Source: Pseudomonadota bacterium
GTDB taxonomy: Bacteria > Pseudomonadota > Gammaproteobacteria > Halothiobacillales > Halothiobacillaceae
Direction of reading: 5' to 3'
Assembly (NCBI GenBank): GCA_021795795.1
Contig: JAJYPA010000183.1
Span: 1-13,879, forward strand
Length of the DNA stretch: 13,879 nt
In this document: positions 8,161 through 13,420 of the stretch, piece after piece
How the letters are laid out: each line of letters begins with the position of its first letter
Numbering within the stretch: position 1 is the stretch's first letter
Program-made: the position numbers and the translations under genes
Notes under the pieces: generated by a model
The model's input: only the letters and a program-made list of their open reading frames with translations
What the model was told of the DNA's origin: nothing
Database searches by the model: none

Positions 8161-8379
8161 TTATAGTGCAGAATTAGCGAAATTTAGCATGCCATAATCA
8201 AGACTAGCATCGACTCCGCCAAAAACACCTCCAGCGATCATTCCTAAAGGACCAAACTCAGACGCCGCCAATGCTCCAGAGAGCATGCCTCCACCTACTG
8301 AGATAAGGTAGTCATCAAATGAATTCAGTTCGCCACCTGCGATCGAATTAAACTCTGTTACATTTAACTCTTCAACCAT
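8161..8379 (-). CDS. Peptide A: double-glycine leader bacteriocin/microcin precursor (72 aa)
   Basis: This is a class II bacteriocin-type precursor. Leader residues 1-16 are MVEELNVTEFNSIAGG, with hydrophobic residues at -12, -7 and -4 and Gly-Gly at -2/-1, as recognised by C39 exporters. The 56-residue core begins ELNSFDDYLI and is rich in Gly and Ala, with GxxxG spacings (GMLSG, GMIAG) and the run GGVFGG that suggest a membrane-inserting helix. There is no Cys, so no disulfide or lanthionine. The start ATG (8377-8379) has a strong AAGGAG site 7 nt upstream. The leader, ribosome-binding site and upstream DNA nearly match those of peptide C, and SEFGPLGMIAGG parallels SEVDGPAGIIGG there. A stable hairpin and the 104-aa membrane protein follow. 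The substrate call is firm; antibacterial activity is inferred. Confidence 0.85.
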   Translation of the reverse strand: MVEELNVTEFNSIAGGELNSFDDYLISVGGGMLSGALAASEFGPLGMIAGGVFGGVDASLDYGMLNFANSAL

Positions 8380-8457
8380 GATATTTCTCCTTACATTGCG
8401 TGCGAATGGGCCTTTGCCCGTGATTTTGCCTGGGCCTCGCAGTTGAAGCCAGACAAA
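8369..8457 (-). repeat. Duplicated leader/5' regulatory module, copy in front of peptide A
   Basis: Bases 8369-8399 are identical to 10221-10251 over 31 nt, covering the first codons and ribosome-binding site of peptides A and C. Similarity continues with small gaps to a shared GTTGARGCC-RGACAAA block (8442-8457; 10290-10305). Both copies contain a GGGC-N4-GCCC hairpin (here 8408-8419) about 20 nt before the ribosome-binding site; only the loop differs. The module therefore came with the peptide gene when it was duplicated, and probably carries its promoter or a 5' UTR control element. Confidence 0.75.
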
Positions 8458-8488
8458 AATTGATTTTGTGCTTTAACATCTCTATCGT

Positions 8489-8506
8489 AAAAACCCCTCG
8501 GTTTTT
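8489..8506 (-). terminator. Candidate intrinsic terminator after the 148-aa gene
   Basis: AAAAACC (8489-8495) and GGTTTTT (8500-8506) form a 7-bp stem with a 4-nt loop; on the minus transcript the 3' arm is a run of five U residues. It starts within the TAA stop of the 148-aa gene. It would separate that gene from peptide A, which has its own upstream module. The A/U-rich stem makes it only moderately strong. Confidence 0.45.
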
Positions 8507-8951
8507 AGTGGGTGGAGTATTCACTATGCAGATTCTGTATGCCAAATTTTTTCTTCTTGATATGGTCTTTTGTTGATAATATATAAACAATAGAAATTAT
8601 ATATAACATCATAAAAAAGGCATCAAGCATAGAATTTATGGATTTATCCATTATTAGTATGTAAATAAATCCACATATAAAAAGAAATATCGAAAAGATT
8701 CTTGTTGAATCGTCGAGATCCAATCTTCTGGAAAGCTGTAATCGCGAAACCATTATCCCGATGAGGGCTGCCATAAAAAAAATTCCATAACAATAATCTT
8801 TTCCAGAAAAAATACATAAATATATATTTATAGCAAAGTATAATACCATCATAACCGTAACCAAGATTGGTTTTGACAAACCATATTTATGATAAATTAG
8901 GTCGGTGTATCCCTGAAAAAAAGCAAGTACTCTTTGGTCTATATAAAGCAT
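8505..8951 (-). CDS. Four-segment membrane protein after peptide B; immunity candidate (148 aa)
   Basis: I do not recognise a family. Four hydrophobic segments lie near residues 29-49 (ILVTVMMVLYFAINIYLCIF), 54-70, 84-103 (IFSIFLFICGFIYILIM) and 111-127 (FFMMLYIISIVYIL). The loop between the second and third pairs is charged (SRLQLSRRLDLDDSTR) and the C-terminal tail is basic (KDHIKKKKF). Both termini are probably cytoplasmic. The start ATG (8949-8951) has a good GGAG site. The gene is A+T-rich and directly follows peptide B on the minus strand. Small polytopic proteins next to class II bacteriocin genes commonly give self-protection; that role here is inferred from position and topology only. 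Confidence 0.7.
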   Translation of the reverse strand: MLYIDQRVLAFFQGYTDLIYHKYGLSKPILVTVMMVLYFAINIYLCIFSGKDYCYGIFFMAALIGIMVSRLQLSRRLDLDDSTRIFSIFLFICGFIYILIMDKSINSMLDAFFMMLYIISIVYILSTKDHIKKKKFGIQNLHSEYSTH

Positions 8952-9006
8952 TATTTATCTCCAATAATCTGGGCCATCAGTAATGATAGTAACCGCCTGA
9001 CAACCC

Positions 9007-9017
9007 AGATTCCCACC
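9007..9017. repeat. 11-bp direct repeat AGATTCCCACC, copy 1 (other copy 9258-9268)
   Basis: AGATTCCCACC occurs at 9007-9017 and 9258-9268, just outside the two ends of the peptide B gene. CAGTAAT also recurs nearby (about 8977 and 9300). Such short repeats could mark a past insertion or deletion of the peptide cassette, but chance is not excluded. Confidence 0.35.
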
Positions 9018-9021
9018 TATT

Positions 9022-9228
9022 TTATGGTCTATTTAATATCTTATTTGCAAAATATACCCCTCCGCCGCCCCAATATCCGGCCATAAACCAGTTAAAAGCA
9101 TCGCTCCACATGTTTGCAAATCCGCCTGAAATGTGGTCTAAATCCTCAGATTTTGGTTCTTCTGCTTCTTGGTCCAAACAGGATTTATTTATTAACGAGT
9201 CTGATAGATTGCTAAAAACTACTTCCAT
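9022..9228 (-). CDS. Peptide B: double-glycine leader precursor with a long leader and aromatic core (68 aa)
   Basis: The leader is 36 residues, longer than in A and C, and acidic (DQEAEEPKSEDLDHISGG) with one Cys at residue 17. Leu at -7, Ile at -4 and Gly-Gly match the C39 recognition pattern. The predicted 32-residue core begins FANMWSDAFNWFMAGYWGGG and ends ANKILNRP. It has many Trp, Phe and Tyr residues, a GGGG stretch and a basic tail, suggesting an amphipathic membrane-active peptide. The ATG at 9226-9228 has a modest AAGAGAG site. Its upstream DNA does not resemble the A/C module. The 148-aa membrane protein follows. It could be the partner of a two-peptide bacteriocin or an independent one; the sequence cannot decide. 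Confidence 0.8.
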   Translation of the reverse strand: MEVVFSNLSDSLINKSCLDQEAEEPKSEDLDHISGGFANMWSDAFNWFMAGYWGGGGVYFANKILNRP

Positions 9229-9324
9229 ATCATTTCTCTCTTCACTTATTAAAAACTAGATTCCCACCATACTATATGCCACGATCAGATTAAACCAATC
9301 AGTAATAAGCGAGTTATTAATAAT

Positions 9325-9726
9325 CTATTTTTTGTTTTTATAAGTCTTTTTGTAAAAAAATAATATACTATCATTCTCTTCTTTTAAAAAGAATTTATAT
9401 GTTATGTAACACCAATATATGAAAGTCATAATTCCGTCCAATACTACCAATATGGTGGAATTAAAAATAATTGCAACTGCAATAATAGTAATAAATATGG
9501 AGTAGGAGTAAATATATTTTACTGCAGAATCTTTTCTGTAAATAGATTCCTTATTTCTAAGCCTCAAAAATAAAGCAGAATAAATAACTATCGACACAAT
9601 TATTCTGGAATACCAAATCTCATGTGCTTTAATATAAATCACACAAATAGTGAATAAGCTTGCTGCTATAGCAGCCAAAATTGGATATAGATTTTCTCTA
9701 AAAAATTTATAGACAAGAAAATTCAT
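9325..9726 (-). CDS. Four-segment membrane protein after peptide C; immunity candidate (133 aa)
   Basis: No family is recognised. Four hydrophobic segments lie near residues 13-33 (LYPILAAIAASLFTICVIYI), 40-55, 70-90 (SYSIFITIIAVAIIFNSTIL) and 93-112. There is a basic loop between the pairs (RLRNKESIYRKDSAVK) and a basic C-terminus (FYKKTYKNKK), so both ends are likely cytoplasmic. The start ATG (9724-9726) has a strong GGAGG site. The gene is very A+T-rich. It lies about 300 bp past peptide C and before peptide B on the minus strand, completing the third peptide-plus-membrane-protein pair. Self-immunity is the likeliest role but is inferred from context. Confidence 0.7.
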   Translation of the reverse strand: MNFLVYKFFRENLYPILAAIAASLFTICVIYIKAHEIWYSRIIVSIVIYSALFLRLRNKESIYRKDSAVKYIYSYSIFITIIAVAIIFNSTILVVLDGIMTFIYWCYITYKFFLKEENDSILFFYKKTYKNKK

Positions 9727-10024
9727 AGCACCTCCATAAATTGCTAAACTTATAGTCTTCGAAGTAGGGAGAGTTTAGCCTAGTATCGGGACAGCCTCAA
9801 TTTTAGACTACAGTCTCTGCAACTTAACACGATTAATAATCCAATAAAATATCATGGCGATCTAAAAATAAAAGTTGTATCCCTACTGTTGGGCTTAACC
9901 TATCATAATAAGCCATCACAGGAGTCTGTGTGTAGCCGTTAAAATAGCTCTCATTTTTCCCTATAAAATGGCCAACCCGAAAATTTATGGAATTTTATGG
10001 GGTTAGCCATAAGCCAACCAAAAG
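9727..10024 (-). other. Intergenic region between peptide C and the 133-aa gene
   Basis: This 298-bp stretch holds a strong hairpin (9968-10010) next to peptide C and the GGAGG site of the 133-aa gene at its other end. Between them a start-less minus frame stays open to a TAA at 9833-9835 (it includes FNGYTQTPVMAYYDRLSPT). It may be the tail of a lost gene, but I cannot assign it. I see no convincing additional double-glycine peptide here. Confidence 0.5.
9968..10010 (-). other. Long nested hairpin just after the peptide C stop codon
   Basis: ATGGCCAACCC (9968-9978) pairs with GGGTTAGCCAT (10000-10010) at 10 of 11 positions, and inside it AAAATT (9980-9985) pairs with AATTTT (9991-9996). On the minus transcript it begins 14 nt after the peptide C stop. 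There is no U tract behind it. Its position mirrors the hairpin behind peptide A, suggesting a common role in 3'-end protection or partial termination, though the two sequences differ. Confidence 0.55.
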
Positions 10025-10231
10025 TCAATCTAGAACAAATCTACGTGCTCCAGCAGCATACACATAAGCTCCACCAATTATTCCGGCAGGACCATCGACT
10101 TCGCTCGTCGCCATAATAACTAAGCCCCCAGCCATTTCGAGAGCTCCCCACGTCTCATCACCCCAATTAATACTATTTTTAGCCCCACCACTCACCGTAT
10201 CCAACTCTGTAATACTCAATTCTTCAACCAT
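10025..10231 (-). CDS. Peptide C: double-glycine leader bacteriocin/microcin precursor (68 aa)
   Basis: Leader residues 1-16, MVEELSITELDTVSGG, are almost the same as in peptide A and fit the C39 cleavage motif (Leu at -7, Val at -4, Gly-Gly at -2/-1). The 52-residue core begins AKNSINWGDETWGALEMAGG, contains SEVDGPAGIIGGAYVYAAG and ends RRFVLD. It is Gly/Ala-rich and Cys-free, with a GxxGG-type membrane-helix pattern like A. The ATG (10229-10231) has the same AAGGAG site and spacing as peptide A, within a duplicated upstream module. It is the first peptide gene in the minus-strand order, 97 bp after the transglutaminase-like gene. The C39 exporter downstream is the presumed processing and export machine. 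Activity is inferred. Confidence 0.85.
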   Translation of the reverse strand: MVEELSITELDTVSGGAKNSINWGDETWGALEMAGGLVIMATSEVDGPAGIIGGAYVYAAGARRFVLD

Positions 10232-10305
10232 GATATTTCTCCTTACATTGCAAATGGGCCATTGCCCGGGATTTTGTCACGACTTCCTAGTTGAGGCCGG
10301 ACAAA
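10221..10305 (-). repeat. Duplicated leader/5' regulatory module, copy in front of peptide C
   Basis: This is the second copy of the module at 8369-8457. The first 31 nt are identical, then it shares the GGGC-N4-GCCC hairpin (10256-10267) and the GTTGARGCC-RGACAAA block. It fills most of the gap between peptide C and the preceding gene, so any dedicated peptide C promoter must lie in it or in the end of that gene. Confidence 0.75.
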
Positions 10306-10328
10306 CTGATGTCCTATTGCGTGCGCTG

Positions 10329-12194
10329 CTACTTCTCCACCGCAAACCCCTCCTGACTGATGGCATAAGCCTGACTGACGAGCTTATAGAGGTCGAGATA
10401 CTGTTCCGGGCTATACACCATATGGGCCAGTGCCATGTGGTAGGTCACCTGCAATTGGTCGGCACTGAGGGGGGTGATGCTTTCCGTGAATGCTCCTGCC
10501 GCATTTTTAACCTGTTCTGTGTGTTTCTGTACTTTCCAGGAGAATCCCTTGGGCAAGGTCACAACCGTGCTCCATTCTCCTTGGCCGTAGGGCATGAACG
10601 CCGGATATTGGACGGTGGGACTGCTGAGCCGGGCGGTCAGGTTGCGCAGGGAAGCGGTATTCAGGCCATAGTGCAGATGGATGCGCGTATGGTTACTGAG
10701 GGGAACGCCGGATGCGGTCTGCCATTTTGCCTGAATGGTGAAGGGATCCTGGAGGCTATGGGTGGGAGAAGTGCTCAGGGAACTGTTCTGGGCCATGACC
10801 TCCGCCTGAGCCAGGGCCTGATGCAGGACCGCTCCGTATTCACTCATGGGTACCCTGGCCAGCAGGTCTTTCCAGATCCATGCGCCATAACCGGTCAGAT
10901 CCAGGGATTCGTTGGCGTCCAGACTACCATCGGCGTTGACACTGACTTTTTCAGTGCCGGTCATACCACTGGCCTCGGGACCATCGCCGGGGGTGGTGGT
11001 CATCTTCGAGTGATCGCCCACCAGAATCACCGGTTGGTGGGCATCCGGCAAAGGAATGGTGCCCATGGGGGCGTAGCCCGAAGTGGCATCCAGATACAGA
11101 TCATACTGGGGGACATGGACGATGACGTGATTGAAGCGCTGTATACTGGCGACCTTCTGCAGGGTAAAGTCATTTCCGGCTCCGAGAAGTACTGGCCCGG
11201 CTTCAATATGTCGGGCATGCAACAGGGCGACCAATAAAGCGGCTGCTGCCTTACAGTCGCCATAGCGCTGTTTCAGGGTCGTATCTGCCGGATAAGGTTT
11301 ATAGCCACTGAGACCGGTTTCCACCCCGACCCAGCGGATATGATGCACCGTCCAGTCATAGAGGGCTTGAACCGCTGCCTTGCCGGTTTTGTCCCCGGCA
11401 ATTTTGTCCGCCAGTTTCTGCACTTCCGGCGTCACTTTTTCGGCGGGCTGGGCATATTGCCAGTAGGCGTCGCCAATGGCTTCCCAGTTGGGGAAAGTGC
11501 TGACCGCAAAGGTCGGGCTCACCTGATAGAAGCTCACGGCATTGGGCTGCAAGGATTCGGGATGCGCTTGTTGGAGCGTGGCGCTGATGGTCTGGGTGTT
11601 TCCCTGAACACTGTGCGTGACCTGATAAGCTCCGGAGCCTGCCCAGTGCAATTTCATGTCGGCCGGGGCATGCACCACAATGTGGACCTGATCGGCTTGC
11701 AGGAAATACGGGACCGTATGGCTGATACTGGTCTGATTCGGGAAATAGGGTTTTTTGAAATCTTCCTGCCAGTCCGAAACCAGATCATCTCCGACAGCGA
11801 CATGGGGAAACACCACCGTGATCGCTTTGGCGTCACTGAATTCCGGAGCATCCGCCACTACCGGCAGGGTCCGGGTATAAATCTTGTTTTTGTCTACGGC
11901 ATACATTTTACCGGAAGGACTGAGGGTGTAAGCCTTGGTTACTCGCAGATCGGCCATCTTGGCAGGGTACTTCTTATGAGCCTGGGCGAATTTCTGGACT
12001 CCAAAGTGGCTGAGCGGAGAAGTAACTTCGTGAATCCGGGCGGTGTAACTGCCATTGGGGTGGAGGGTGTAGGTGGCATCATAAGCCACAATTTTGAAGG
12101 GCAGACCCTCGGTGGCTGCCTGCACATGGGAACAAGCGCTGAAACCCAGCACTCCGATAGCGACTGCCAAAGGCAGCTTGCGGATGGTTAGCAT
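10329..12194 (-). CDS. Secreted DUF3857/transglutaminase-like protein
   Basis: The 621-residue protein has a signal peptide (MLTIRKLPLAVAIGVLGFSA, cleavage probably after HVQA near residue 26; CSH at 21 is a poor lipobox). An N-terminal DUF3857-type domain covers about residues 30-230. A transglutaminase-core domain follows with an intact triad: Cys314 (YGDCKAAAALLVALL), His356 (FNHVIVHVP) and Asp369 (YLDATSGYAPMG). A beta-rich C-terminal region follows. The family acts outside the cytoplasm, as amidase, peptidase or cross-linker; the substrate is unknown. The ATG at 12192-12194 is preferred because AGGAG lies just upstream; a TTG 27 nt earlier lacks support. It sits 62 bp after the AHL synthase and directly before peptide C, so a role in peptide maturation or envelope protection is possible but unproven. 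Confidence 0.82.
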   Translation of the reverse strand: MLTIRKLPLAVAIGVLGFSACSHVQAATEGLPFKIVAYDATYTLHPNGSYTARIHEVTSPLSHFGVQKFAQAHKKYPAKMADLRVTKAYTLSPSGKMYAVDKNKIYTRTLPVVADAPEFSDAKAITVVFPHVAVGDDLVSDWQEDFKKPYFPNQTSISHTVPYFLQADQVHIVVHAPADMKLHWAGSGAYQVTHSVQGNTQTISATLQQAHPESLQPNAVSFYQVSPTFAVSTFPNWEAIGDAYWQYAQPAEKVTPEVQKLADKIAGDKTGKAAVQALYDWTVHHIRWVGVETGLSGYKPYPADTTLKQRYGDCKAAAALLVALLHARHIEAGPVLLGAGNDFTLQKVASIQRFNHVIVHVPQYDLYLDATSGYAPMGTIPLPDAHQPVILVGDHSKMTTTPGDGPEASGMTGTEKVSVNADGSLDANESLDLTGYGAWIWKDLLARVPMSEYGAVLHQALAQAEVMAQNSSLSTSPTHSLQDPFTIQAKWQTASGVPLSNHTRIHLHYGLNTASLRNLTARLSSPTVQYPAFMPYGQGEWSTVVTLPKGFSWKVQKHTEQVKNAAGAFTESITPLSADQLQVTYHMALAHMVYSPEQYLDLYKLVSQAYAISQEGFAVEK

Positions 12195-12217
12195 TGCGGC
12201 TCCTGTTTCGGTTTTTG

Positions 12218-12233
12218 CCAAGCCTTTGCTTGG
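12218..12233. other. Small hairpin between the AHL synthase and transglutaminase-like genes
   Basis: CCAAGC and GCTTGG are perfect 6-bp arms around a 4-nt loop in the 62-bp gap. On the minus strand the following bases are CAAAAACC, not U-rich, so this is not a good intrinsic terminator and read-through from the synthase gene is plausible. Confidence 0.35.
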
Positions 12234-12256
12234 AACTGGCGATATTTTTCTAAGGG

Positions 12257-12805
12257 TTATATTTCAATCCAACACGCAAATATCGGATGTCCATCAATGA
12301 TCATCGGCGGCCCCGCTCGATGTGCGTGAAATTCGGATCGAGACAACAACCGATCCACGCCAATGGGTGATACCGTGATCAGCCGTTTCGCCCCGTGCGA
12401 GCCTGCACAGGCGACGGATTCCTCCAGCAGCTTTCGCGCAACCGAAGAGGAAAACTGCCCGGGTGTTGTTGCTCGGTTATGCAAATCCACGGCCGCAAAG
12501 CGCGACAACTCCCAGACATCGGGAGAACATGGCGGAGCCAGTCCGTTGAGCAACTGGGGAAAGATCTCGCCCAACAGATAGGGGCGCGAGGTGGGGAGGA
12601 GGCGAGCGCAGCCGGATATATGGCCGTTGTCATCTTGCGCGACCACGTACACGGTGTCCGCCCGATCGAACTGGTCCGACTCCATCCCGTTCTCCGTATG
12701 CAACGCCCACCCAAGCTGCTCGACAAAGACTTGGTGTCGGTAGCCGGCCACCTTCGCATACAGATTATTCGGTAAAACTTCAGCTGGCCCGGTTATAACC
12801 TGCAT
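12257..12805 (-). CDS. Acyl-homoserine-lactone synthase (LuxI family)
   Basis: This 182-residue autoinducer synthase joins the acyl group of acyl-ACP to S-adenosylmethionine, yielding an AHL signal, in the cytoplasm. All ten residues usually invariant in LuxI proteins can be placed: Arg23, Phe27 and Trp33 (YRHQVFVEQLGW); Glu42, Asp44 and Asp47 (MESDQFD); Arg68 (CARLLP); Phe82 (EIFPQL); and Glu99 and Arg102 (WELSRFAAV). Length is within the family's usual 180-220. The start ATG (12803-12805) has GAGG upstream. It is the first gene of the minus-strand series, with a perfect lux-box-like palindrome 56 bp upstream. No luxR homologue lies in the window, so the receptor must be elsewhere. The acyl chain length cannot be deduced. 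Confidence 0.93.
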   Translation of the reverse strand: MQVITGPAEVLPNNLYAKVAGYRHQVFVEQLGWALHTENGMESDQFDRADTVYVVAQDDNGHISGCARLLPTSRPYLLGEIFPQLLNGLAPPCSPDVWELSRFAAVDLHNRATTPGQFSSSVARKLLEESVACAGSHGAKRLITVSPIGVDRLLSRSEFHAHRAGPPMIIDGHPIFACWIEI

Positions 12806-12816
12806 CTCGTCATCCT

Positions 12817-12833
12817 CATAGAATTTGTCTATG
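12817..12833 (-). promoter_or_regulatory. Short dyad in the 5' leader of the AHL synthase gene
   Basis: CATAGA (12817-12822) and TCTATG (12828-12833) are 6-bp inverted arms with a 5-nt spacer, abutting the GAGG ribosome-binding site. It could be a small operator or a weak mRNA hairpin affecting translation. Nothing further supports it. Confidence 0.3.
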
Positions 12834-12861
12834 AAAGCGAATCTACCAGCCCCGCCGTTTC

Positions 12862-12891
12862 TGACAAGCTGTCAAGGTTGACAGCTTGTCA
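12862..12891. promoter_or_regulatory. Perfect 30-bp palindrome, candidate lux box
   Basis: Two perfect 14-bp arms (12862-12875 and 12878-12891) flank a GG spacer. The central 20 bp, AGCTGTCAAGGTTGACAGCT (12867-12886), fits the CT-N12-AG pattern of many LuxR-type binding sites. It ends 56 bp before the ATG of the AHL synthase gene, a position typical of autoinduction. The site is also built from four TGACA/TGTCA units, so another dimeric repressor is an alternative. A TTGACA within it could serve as a -35 element on either strand. Confidence 0.7.
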
Positions 12892-12975
12892 AACATGTCT
12901 ATCCATGATATGGCGCTGAATCACAGCCGGCCAGGCCGTCTTGTCGATGGCGGCTTCCAGTAAGGGGGGCATGCC

Positions 12976-13187
12976 GAGGAAAGCAGCGCACATGCGGCCG
13001 CACTCATTCAACGTGGTTTCACCGCTGAATCATGCTGGCGACAGCCACTGGTCTTGCACTCCCACAATGGCGCCCCGATGAAATCATCTACCCTGCTGGC
13101 CAAGCTCACGATCTGGGGATCACCCCGTCCCGGGGCCGACCACGGGTCAGCAATGACAACCCGTATTCTGGGAAACGCGACAACTGA
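12976..13187 (+). pseudogene. IS3-family-type transposase fragment (integrase core)
   Basis: The frame from 12976 reads EESSAHAAALIQRGFTAESC, then PLVLHSHNGAPMKSSTLLAKL, like the integrase (DDE) core of IS3-family OrfB proteins. After the loss of one base near 13105 it continues DLGITPSRGRPRVSNDNPYS to a stop at 13185-13187. The catalytic motif normally read as HSDNG is HSHNG here, so a key Asp is lost. Both ends of the gene and any terminal repeats are missing. This is old debris between the AHL synthase region and the restriction and toxin remnants. Confidence 0.72.
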
Positions 13188-13279
13188 TGTCTTGATCCCG
13201 GCCGAGTCCTCTGATATTGACGACGCCAACCGTGCGCACTCAGACTGGTCTAAGACTGGTTGAAAGATGAGGTGTCTGA

Positions 13280-13408
13280 GACGCCGCCTATCTGGAACTG
13301 GCTTTGCGGCGGAAGCTGCCACTTGCGACGCTGGATAAGCAACTCCATGGAGCTGCCCTCGCCCTGGGCATTGCGCTCGTGCCAGAGATAAAAAATGGCG
13401 ACCGCTAG
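13280..13408 (+). pseudogene. VapC-type PIN-domain toxin, C-terminal fragment
   Basis: Forty-two codons (DAAYLELALRRKLPLATLDK, then GAALALGIALVPEI) up to the TAG at 13406-13408 match the C-terminal third of PIN-domain VapC ribonucleases; the late acidic residues D of DAAY and D of LDK are present. A TGA precedes the segment in frame, and the N-terminal two thirds, with the first catalytic Asp, is absent, as is any vapB. It ends 12 bp before the hsdM remnant, so it probably belonged to a toxin-antitoxin pair placed next to the restriction operon. Confidence 0.7.
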
Positions 13409-13420
13409 ACCGGGAAAACC

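Noticed and set aside
8372..8590. 72-codon minus frame overlapping the end of the 148-aa gene and the peptide A upstream module
   Set aside because: It overlaps a real gene in another frame and crosses the candidate terminator and duplicated 5' module; the translation has no leader motif or membrane segment.
9953..10010. 19-codon minus frame MANPIKFHKFSGWPFYREK across the hairpin behind peptide C
   Set aside because: No ribosome-binding site, no double-glycine motif, and its sequence is dictated by the hairpin arms.
12132..12134. Lipoprotein cysteine in the transglutaminase-like signal peptide
   Set aside because: The residues before the Cys (GFSA) lack the Leu at -3 expected of a lipobox; a signal peptidase I site after HVQA fits better.
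10230..12191. Long plus-strand open frames (335 and 283 codons) opposite the transglutaminase-like gene
   Set aside because: They mirror a well-supported minus-strand gene with a signal peptide and catalytic triad; their translations show no domain and arise from G+C-rich codon bias.
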